DNA of 64,000 nt from Gemmobacter sp. 24YEA27 (GTDB lineage: Bacteria; Pseudomonadota; Alphaproteobacteria; Rhodobacterales; Rhodobacteraceae): contig NZ_JASJPW010000001.1 of assembly GCF_030052995.1 (NCBI RefSeq), forward strand, positions 186,001-250,000, read 5' to 3'. The position numbers were made by a program, and so were the translations under genes. The notes below the pieces were generated by a model. The model searched no databases and had not been told where the DNA came from. It worked only from the letters and a program-made list of their open reading frames with translations. Positions 58,002-64,000 of the stretch are shown here, one piece after another (the first letter of the stretch is position 1; each line of letters begins with the position of its first letter).

Positions 58002-58829
58002 ATGTCACAGGCAACCCAAAAACGCGGGCTCGGATTTTACCTGCTGGCGGCGTTTTTCGCGCTTTTCGTAATCTTCCTTTACGGCCCGATGCTGGTGATC
58101 TTCATCCTCAGCTTCCAGGGGCCAACGGGCGGGCTGACCTTTCCGTTGCGTGGCGTCTCAACCCATTGGTTCAACGACCTCTGGACCTCGACGCGCTACG
58201 GTGATCTTGGCGGCGCCTTCCGGCGGTCGATGGTTCTGGGCGCCATGTCGCTGGCCATTACCGCGATCGTCTGCCTTTTCGCCGGGCTCGCCTTCCGCAA
58301 GCGGTTCATGGGTGCAGGACCGCTGTTTTACCTGGCGATCACCAGCCTCGTGGTGCCGGGGATCCTGCTCGGCCTTGGGATTTCACAACTGTTCCAGCTG
58401 CTTGGCTTCCGGTTGAACTGGTGGCTCTCGGGCCTAGGCGCGCATCTGAGCTGGACGCTGCCTTTTGGCCTCCTGATCATGTTCGCGGTTCTGAACCGGT
58501 TCGACAGTTCCTGGGAAGAGGCGGCCCGCGATGCCGGCGCCAGCCCCTGGCAGACGCTGCGCTATGTGACCGTGCCGATCCTGTTCCCCGGTCTGATCGC
58601 GGTGGCGCTGTTCGGCTTTACCCTGTCTTACGATGAAATGCCGCGCTCGCTGCTGACGGTCGGCGGCAGGAATACCCTGCCCATCGAGATCTCAAATATG
58701 ACGACGAATGTGACCACACCCGCGCTTTACGCGATTGGCACCGTGACCTCGGTGCTGAGCTTCGCTGTCATCGCGCTGGCCTTCGCCGGCATCGCCCTAA
58801 TCCAGAAACGCCGTGCCCGCGCGAAGTGA
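58002..58829 (+). CDS. ABC transporter permease (PotC-like)
   Basis: A 275-residue permease with six helices and the coupling loop WEEAARDAGASPWQTLRYVTVP. It ends 10 bases before the ATPase gene. With the PotB-like partner it forms the membrane channel of the importer. Confidence 0.92.
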   Translation: MSQATQKRGLGFYLLAAFFALFVIFLYGPMLVIFILSFQGPTGGLTFPLRGVSTHWFNDLWTSTRYGDLGGAFRRSMVLGAMSLAITAIVCLFAGLAFRKRFMGAGPLFYLAITSLVVPGILLGLGISQLFQLLGFRLNWWLSGLGAHLSWTLPFGLLIMFAVLNRFDSSWEEAARDAGASPWQTLRYVTVPILFPGLIAVALFGFTLSYDEMPRSLLTVGGRNTLPIEISNMTTNVTTPALYAIGTVTSVLSFAVIALAFAGIALIQKRRARAK

Positions 58830-58839
58830 GGAACTGACC

Positions 58840-59955
58840 ATGTCTGATATAAGCCGTATTGATATCAAGGGCGTAACCAAGCTTTACGGGTCGGTGAAGG
58901 CGGTCAACAATGTTGATCTGGTGATCGAAGGCGGGTCTTATTGCTGCATGATCGGCCCCTCTGGCTGCGGCAAGACCACACTTTTGCGGATGATTGCCGG
59001 GCATGAGACCCCCTCCTCCGGCACTATTTCCATCGGGGGGCAGGACGTCACCCATGCGAAAACAGGCAGCCGAGGCACGGCGCTGATGTTCCAGAATTAC
59101 GCCCTCTTCCCGCATCTTTCGCTGACCGACAACGTCGCCTTTTCGCTGCGCGTGAAAGGTGAGGCAACCGAGGCCCGCCGTGCGAAGGCGCGCGAGATGC
59201 TGGACCGCGTGCAGCTGCGCCACCTCGCGGACCGCCTGCCCTCGGAACTGTCGGGCGGACAGCAACAGCGAGTGGCGCTGGCGCGCGCCCTGATCACCAA
59301 TCCAAAGGTCCTCCTGCTGGATGAGCCGCTTTCCGCGCTTGACGAATTCCTGCGCTTGCGGATGCGGGTTGAACTGAAACGGCTGCAAAACGAGCTCGGG
59401 ATCACCTTCATCCACGTCACCCATACCCAACCTGAGGCCATCGCACTGGCCGACCAGGTCGTCGTGATGGATCACGGGCTGATCGAACAGGCCGCCTCAC
59501 CGCGCGAAATCTACAACCACCCGCACAGCCCCTATGTCGCCCGGTTTATGGGCGGTCAGAATGTGCTGGCAGGCAAGGTCGAAAGCACCTCGGGCGATTC
59601 GGCAAGCGTCACCACCGCGGATGGGCACCGCTATGACCTGCCCTCCGCGCCCGGAGTGACCCCGGGCGCAGAAATTCGTTTCTCGGTCCGCCGCGACCGT
59701 ATTCACCTCTCGCCCGATACGCCCGCGAGAAACGGGCTTACCGGCAAGGTCATCAACACCGAATACCAGGGCACTTTCGTCAAAGTCGCCCTAGATACCG
59801 GATCGCGCGAAGAATTCATCATCTACCTGCCCGATGAAGCCTGGTTCGCGCGGCCCATCACGGTCGGAGAAACTATCCATGCCAGATGGGAGCCCACCGC
59901 AAGCCACCATCTGAAAGGCACGAACAATTCCGCCGGAGCGCCTCTGGAAGACTGA
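58840..59955 (+). CDS. ABC transporter ATPase (PotA-like)
   Basis: A 371-residue ATPase with Walker A GPSGCGKTT, the signature LSGGQQQRVALARAL, Walker B VLLLDEPLSALD and a C-terminal TOBE domain (about 280-355). The start at 58840 follows GAGGAAC and replaces a longer frame from 58813 that overlaps the permease. It completes the importer. Confidence 0.94.
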   Translation: MSDISRIDIKGVTKLYGSVKAVNNVDLVIEGGSYCCMIGPSGCGKTTLLRMIAGHETPSSGTISIGGQDVTHAKTGSRGTALMFQNYALFPHLSLTDNVAFSLRVKGEATEARRAKAREMLDRVQLRHLADRLPSELSGGQQQRVALARALITNPKVLLLDEPLSALDEFLRLRMRVELKRLQNELGITFIHVTHTQPEAIALADQVVVMDHGLIEQAASPREIYNHPHSPYVARFMGGQNVLAGKVESTSGDSASVTTADGHRYDLPSAPGVTPGAEIRFSVRRDRIHLSPDTPARNGLTGKVINTEYQGTFVKVALDTGSREEFIIYLPDEAWFARPITVGETIHARWEPTASHHLKGTNNSAGAPLED

Positions 59956-59981
59956 GGCAAATCCGTTAACAGGAGAATAAC

Positions 59982-60884
59982 ATGGCCAAGAAAATCTACT
60001 GCGCCTTCGGCACCGATATCGATTCGGTTGCGGGCTGGATCGGGTCTTATGGCGGCGGCGACAGCCCGTCAGACATCCAGCGCGGCATCTTCGCGACAGA
60101 GGTCGGCATCCCGCGGCTGCTGCGTCTGTTCAAAAAATACGACCTCCAGACCAGTTTTTTCATCCCCGGCCACTCGCTGGAAACCTTTCCGAAAGAAATG
60201 CGGATGATTGTGGATGCAGGCCATGAGGTGGGCGCCCATGGTTACCTGCATGAAAACCCGATCGCAATGACGCCACAACAAGAGGAGGATGTTCTCGTCA
60301 AGTCTATCGAGCTGATCGACAAGCTGACAGGCCGCCCGCCGCGCGGCTATGTGGCGCCCTGGTGGGAAATGTCGAACTCGACGGCAGCTTTGCTGCAGAA
60401 ATACAATTTCAGCTATGATCACAGCCAGGGCTATCGGGATTTTCAGCCCTTCTATGCGCGTGTCGGCGATGAATGGAATGTCATCGATTATACGAAACAG
60501 GCCAAAGACTGGATGCATCCGCTGAAACACGGGCGCGAGATCGATCTCGTCGATATCGCGGCCAACTGGTATGTCGACGATCTGCCGCCGATGATGTTCA
60601 TGAAGAAGTCGCCCAACAGCCACGGCTTCGTCAATCCGCGCGATATCGAAGAGCTGTGGCGCGACCAGTTCGACTGGGTCTACCGCGAAATGGATTATGC
60701 GGTCTTTGCCTTCACCATCCACCCGGATGTGGCCGGGCGCCCGCAGGTTCTGCTGATGCTGGAACGGCTTATCGAATACATTAATGGCCATGATGGCGTC
60801 GAATGGGCGACGTTTGAACAGATCACCGATGACTTCCGCAAACGCTATCCGTTTGAAAGCGGTAAGCGGCCAGAGGTGATCTGA
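59982..60884 (+). CDS. Polysaccharide-deacetylase (CE4)-fold hydrolase
   Basis: A 300-residue NodB/CE4 hydrolase without signal peptide, so cytoplasmic. The metal site is complete: D14 in TDIDS with H86 and H90 in [20 protein letters not shown] and [10 protein letters not shown] are later motifs. It resembles the HpPgdA/PuuE-like branch, which includes cytoplasmic allantoinase-type amidohydrolases. Being in a transport operon, it more likely cleaves an imported amide than a wall polymer. That role is inferred. Confidence 0.87.
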   Translation: MAKKIYCAFGTDIDSVAGWIGSYGGGDSPSDIQRGIFATEVGIPRLLRLFKKYDLQTSFFIPGHSLETFPKEMRMIVDAGHEVGAHGYLHENPIAMTPQQEEDVLVKSIELIDKLTGRPPRGYVAPWWEMSNSTAALLQKYNFSYDHSQGYRDFQPFYARVGDEWNVIDYTKQAKDWMHPLKHGREIDLVDIAANWYVDDLPPMMFMKKSPNSHGFVNPRDIEELWRDQFDWVYREMDYAVFAFTIHPDVAGRPQVLLMLERLIEYINGHDGVEWATFEQITDDFRKRYPFESGKRPEVI

Positions 60885-60896
60885 AACGGGGGCGAT

Positions 60897-61190
60897 ATGT
60901 GTTCCGCCTGTGGGTTTCCAAGCCGGCCCGGGCATTGGACTGATGCCGGGGGCTCTACCCCCGGCGACAGGTTGCGACTGCGCTTCATCCGGGTGGCCGC
61001 GATCAACCGGCTGCTCGCGCCCTGGGGGTTAAAGGCCTATGATGACGGTGTGACGCCCGGGCTGCAGCTCTTTGCACCCGGCGGCGCAAGGGAACTTGTG
61101 GCCGATCTCGACAACCTCTGGGCGGTGGCTTCCCGTATGGCCGGAACACCGGTGGACCCGCTTTCGCTGACCGTTCTCAACAATGACTGA
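60897..61190 (+). CDS. Small CxxC protein preceding the COG0523 GTPase
   Basis: A 97-residue protein starting with a single CxxC (MCSACGFPSRPGHWTDAG), a basic helix (DRLRLRFIRVAAINRLLAPWG) and an acidic C-terminal helix. I know no family name. It starts 12 bases after the hydrolase gene and overlaps the GTPase gene by 8 bases. With only two Cys and one His near the N terminus, it might bind zinc with a partner; this is speculative. Confidence 0.72.
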   Translation: MCSACGFPSRPGHWTDAGGSTPGDRLRLRFIRVAAINRLLAPWGLKAYDDGVTPGLQLFAPGGARELVADLDNLWAVASRMAGTPVDPLSLTVLNND

Positions 61191-62187
61191 GGCTTCCATC
61201 CAGGGGCAGAACGCCAAAGGCGATGGCCTTTTGCCACTGACTATCCTTGGCGGTTTTCTCGGGGCCGGGAAAAGCAGCTGGCTGCGCCATCAGCTGCATC
61301 AGGGTCTCCCCAGCGATCAGCATATTATCGTCAACGAGGCTGCGGGAACGCCGGTAGACAATCTGCTCCTGGGCAAGGCTACGCGGCTTACGGTCCTCGC
61401 CGGGGGCTGCGCCTGTTGCGAAGGCCTGACCATACTGATTGCGACGCTGCGCGACATCTGCGATCAGGCCAGCGGTCTGCACGCAGGAAAAACGACCGGC
61501 ATCCTGCTCGAGACCAGTGGCCTCGCCGATCCGGGCGTCATCGCAAGTGCCATTGCGGCAGACCCCATTCTCGCCCGCCGACTCCGTCTGTCAGAAATAA
61601 TCGTGCTCGCCGATGCGCAGCACGGGACATCGCAGCTTATGGAAGAGCCGCTGGCGCGTGCCCAGGCTGAGACAGCCGACCGCATCATAATGACCAAAAC
61701 CGCATCGGCCCCGCCGGATCAGACCGCCCGTCTGCTGGCGACGCTGCGACTGCTGAACCCCGGTGCCCGGATCGAAGCGGCAGAGCTCGGGATCCCTCGT
61801 GATCTGCCCGAGCCGGGTCAGCCCTATGCGCTGCCAGCCTCCAGGGCCGACACACCGGACGCACCGATCCGGCCCTTCCGCCTGACGATCGGAGGAGCGT
61901 CGCGCGATGATGACGTTCTCGGTTGGGTGGCGCTTTCGACCTGGCTTTCCGCGCTCCTCTTCGCGCGGGGCAAAGATGTCATCCGCGTCAAGGGCGTGGT
62001 GCGGACGCCGGCGGGGCGTCTCCTGCTGCAATCCGTGCGCCATGTGATGCAGCCGCCCGAGATCCTGCCAGATATCATGCCCGAGAGCTTCGCCGGGCCG
62101 CAGCCCGAGGAAGGTGTCATCGTGCTGATAGGGCGCAATTTTGATGCCGGTCTTATCGCGCAGTCATGGGCCCGCTTTGGCGGCTGA
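61183..62187 (+). CDS. COG0523/CobW-family metallochaperone GTPase
   Basis: A 334-residue G3E GTPase. It has Walker A GGFLGAGKSS (23-32), the metal-binding CxCC motif at C76, C78 and C79 (GGCACCEG) and the switch II ETSGLADPG; the C-terminal CobW domain is near 225-330. Family members deliver zinc or other metals to client enzymes. The clear candidate client is the CE4 hydrolase two genes upstream. Confidence 0.88.
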   Translation: MTEASIQGQNAKGDGLLPLTILGGFLGAGKSSWLRHQLHQGLPSDQHIIVNEAAGTPVDNLLLGKATRLTVLAGGCACCEGLTILIATLRDICDQASGLHAGKTTGILLETSGLADPGVIASAIAADPILARRLRLSEIIVLADAQHGTSQLMEEPLARAQAETADRIIMTKTASAPPDQTARLLATLRLLNPGARIEAAELGIPRDLPEPGQPYALPASRADTPDAPIRPFRLTIGGASRDDDVLGWVALSTWLSALLFARGKDVIRVKGVVRTPAGRLLLQSVRHVMQPPEILPDIMPESFAGPQPEEGVIVLIGRNFDAGLIAQSWARFGG

Positions 62188-63159
62188 CCCGCCGGCTTTC
62201 TCCAGGGCGCGTTTCGCTTTCAGCTGACCGGATTCGAACAGCGCGACCAGCACGAGGCCCAGAACCAGCGGCAACATCAGATAGAAAAGCCGGAACACCA
62301 ACAGCGCCGCCAGCACCGTCTCGGGCGGAAATTCCGGCAGGCCGGTGATCACCGCCAGCTCGAACACCCCGATCCCACCCGGCGCATGCGACAGCAGCGC
62401 CAGCGAGAAGCCGACCACGAACACCCCCATGACCACCATATATCCAGGGTTATTCGCCTCAGGCAGCGCGAAATAAAGGATACCGGCAGCAAAAAGCAGC
62501 TCCACCGGTGCAATCGTCACCTGCTTCAGCGCGATGGAAAACCGCGGGTAAGAAATGCGGAAATTACGGATCTTCAGATCCGGCAGACCAAGCGCCGAAG
62601 AAGCCAGATAGGCCACCACAATCGCCAGCGTGACCAGCGCCGCCCATTGCACCACATGCGGCGAGATATGGGTGGATACGCGCTCGCCCAGACCCGGCGT
62701 CAGGAGAAAGGCAAAGCCCAGAACGATCATCACGGCAAGGCTGAAGGTCAGCGAGCAGAAAGTGACCAGCACCCCTACTTCGGGCCCCGAAAGCCCCCTG
62801 GTCGTATAGGCGCGGTAGCGGATCACGGCGCCGGAAAAGGCAGAGGCACCAATGGTATGGGCAAGCGAATAGGTGGTCAGGGCACAGCCGACAACAAAGG
62901 GAAAGCTCACCTTTTTGCGCAGATGCTGCAGCGCGATCACGTCATAAAAGGCAAGATTGATATAACAGGCGAGCGTGCAGAGAACGATCAGCAGCCAGTG
63001 CCAGGAATTGATCGCCCCGAAGCCGGCCCAGAGCGCCTCCCAGGACATATCTTTCAGCTCATGGGTCAGAAACCAGAAAGATATCCCGATTGCCAACAGG
63101 CCGATCACCGGCCAGATGAATTTCTTCCACTTCGCGCCGCCTGACGTCGTACCTGCCAC
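62164..63159 (-). CDS. UPF0104/lysylphosphatidylglycerol synthetase-like membrane protein
   Basis: A membrane protein of about 331 residues with about eight helices, matching the flippase-like transmembrane part of MprF/UPF0104 but lacking the aminoacyltransferase domain. Key segments are SLAHTIGASAFSGAVIRYRAY and LSHAPGGIGVFELAVI. A GTG at 63159 with AGGACAA upstream is chosen; an ATG at 63240 would add 27 unlikely residues. The 3' end overlaps the convergent GTPase gene by 24 bases. Confidence 0.82.
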   Translation of the reverse strand: MAGTTSGGAKWKKFIWPVIGLLAIGISFWFLTHELKDMSWEALWAGFGAINSWHWLLIVLCTLACYINLAFYDVIALQHLRKKVSFPFVVGCALTTYSLAHTIGASAFSGAVIRYRAYTTRGLSGPEVGVLVTFCSLTFSLAVMIVLGFAFLLTPGLGERVSTHISPHVVQWAALVTLAIVVAYLASSALGLPDLKIRNFRISYPRFSIALKQVTIAPVELLFAAGILYFALPEANNPGYMVVMGVFVVGFSLALLSHAPGGIGVFELAVITGLPEFPPETVLAALLVFRLFYLMLPLVLGLVLVALFESGQLKAKRALEKAGGSAAKAGP

Positions 63160-63446
63160 GTGCCATTGTCCTGTTGTTTTTGGCCCCGCCGGCAACAAAA
63201 TAATCCCCGGCAGGTTGCCACTATTGGAACCGCATTCCATGACAAGGGCAATTCCGGTGCCCGGGAAAAATGCAGAAAATCACGAAATTCTGTTTGGCTG
63301 TCACAGCATCGCGGGCCCCGGCCAGGCCGGCGCCGCCCGAACCTGCCGCCAGGGTTGCGTGGCTTGCCACCATTGCGCGCGCTGAGCCAGCTCAGCCGGT
63401 GGTTTCCGGGCGCCTGCGAGATGTAGTACGGTGGTCAGGGGCCTGC
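63160..63446. other. Gene-free spacer before lolD
   Basis: Only ORFs antisense or out of frame to neighbours are seen, without ribosome sites or family resemblance. lolD normally ends an operon, so its terminator may lie here, but I see no clear hairpin with a T tract. Confidence 0.35.
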
Positions 63447-64000
63447 TCAGCCCATCCTGCCCTGGTTCAGACGCACCACCCGGTCCATACGCGCGGCCAG
63501 TTCAAGGTTATGCGTCGCGATCAGCGCCCCCATCCCGGTCGAGCGCACCAGATCCATCAGCGCGCCGAAGACCTGATCCGAGGTTCCGGGGTCAAGGTTG
63601 CCGGTCGGCTCGTCGGCCAGCAAAAGCCCCGGCCCATTGGCCAGCGCGCGGCAAAAGGCCACCCGCTGCTGCTCGCCCCCCGAAAGCGCCGCAGGGCGGT
63701 GACCGGCTCTTGCTGACAGGCCGACCTTCTCAAGCAGATTGAGCGCCCGCGCGGATGCCTCCGCTTTCGACACGCCATTCGCCAGCTGCGGGATCACAAC
63801 ATTTTCCAGCGCGGTGAATTCGGGCAGCAGATGGTGGAACTGGTAGATGAAGCCGACATCGCCGCGCCGCGCCTCGGTCCGGAGCCTGTCAGACAGCCCG
63901 CCCATCTCGCGCCCGCCCATCACGACCCGGCCCTGATCCGGCGTATCGAGCAGGCCCGCAATATGCAAAAGCGTCGATTTCCCCGCCCCCGAAGGTGCGA
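63447..64000 (-). CDS. lolD: Lipoprotein-releasing ABC transporter ATPase, 5'-truncated by the window edge
   Basis: The C-terminal 184 residues of LolD, the ATPase of the LolCDE complex that frees lipoproteins from the inner membrane. The Walker [16 protein letters not shown] is cut by the right edge; [21 protein letters not shown], the signature [15 protein letters not shown] and Walker [13 protein letters not shown] follow. lolC is expected just outside the window. Confidence 0.93.
   Translation of the reverse strand, partial: APSGAGKSTLLHIAGLLDTPDQGRVVMGGREMGGLSDRLRTEARRGDVGFIYQFHHLLPEFTALENVVIPQLANGVSKAEASARALNLLEKVGLSARAGHRPAALSGGEQQRVAFCRALANGPGLLLADEPTGNLDPGTSDQVFGALMDLVRSTGMGALIATHNLELAARMDRVVRLNQGRMG

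Noticed and set aside
63270..63716. 148-codon plus-strand frame before lolD
   Set aside because: Mostly antisense to lolD, with no ribosome site and biased Arg/Pro/Ala composition.
1..64000. CRISPR arrays, tRNA or rRNA genes, prophage or defence islands
   Set aside because: No regularly spaced repeats, no cloverleaf-like intergenic sequence and no phage or defence-type proteins were found on either strand.

Overview
The window is GC-rich alphaproteobacterial chromosome, most likely from the family Rhodobacteraceae (Paracoccus/Rhodobacter-like). Supporting signs are the Mrp antiporter layout, phaAB, an EutH-type permease beside an 800-residue FAD/GcvT demethylating dehydrogenase, many ATGA-type gene overlaps, CtrA-like TTAACCAT sites and Rhodobacteraceae-style GC-rich palindromic intergenic repeats. 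No rRNA, tRNA, CRISPR array or phage was seen.

Layout. 1-4400 is a gene graveyard: the end of a DMT exporter, a 56-residue orphan protein, a decayed IS5-family transposase, a decayed IS3-family OrfB, and an arylsulfatase joined by a deletion to its formylglycine-generating enzyme, both dead. 4500-18500 is housekeeping: a glycosyltransferase-like gene, pnp, the seven-gene mrpABCDEFG sodium/proton antiporter operon, rpsO, an RTX protein, truB, a DUF2233 gene and rbfA. The usual rbfA-truB-rpsO-pnp order is broken up here and pnp points the other way. 18500-31300 carries dapB, rsmB, a thioredoxin/LON/Trm112 operon, tag, an EAL protein, phaA-phaB, a YddG-like exporter, trmN6, a polyprenyl diphosphate synthase and a LuxR regulator. 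31400-35500 is modE-modABC with a good Mo-box, then a bestrophin. 35700-43600 has a GAF/Fis regulator with an aldehyde dehydrogenase, an amidase, dapF-mtaB and a membrane protein.

43700-62200 is a catabolic and transport region with four regulators (LacI, XRE-cupin, DeoR, tandem-GntR). One part suggests N-methyl-amine or ethanolamine-type metabolism: an OYE-type demethylase, EutH, a dimethylglycine/sarcosine dehydrogenase-like enzyme and a choline/ethanolamine-kinase-like protein. The other part is a Tat-exported solute-binding protein with two permeases and an ATPase, followed in the same direction by a CE4 deacetylase, a small CxxC protein and a COG0523 metallochaperone GTPase. Divergent to it lies a GntR regulator with two DNA-binding domains, translationally coupled to a solute-binding-protein homologue that has no export signal. 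That regulator-sensor pair is the best candidate here for an undescribed system. The window ends with a UPF0104 membrane protein and a truncated lolD.

Caution for users: seven otherwise intact genes (DMT exporter, mrpC, mrpA, modE-like, eutH, the FAD/GcvT dehydrogenase and the signal-less binding protein) each carry one apparent single-base deletion, mostly in a G/C run. Restoring one base in each gives a full-length protein with proper operon overlaps. This looks like systematic homopolymer under-calling rather than real gene loss.
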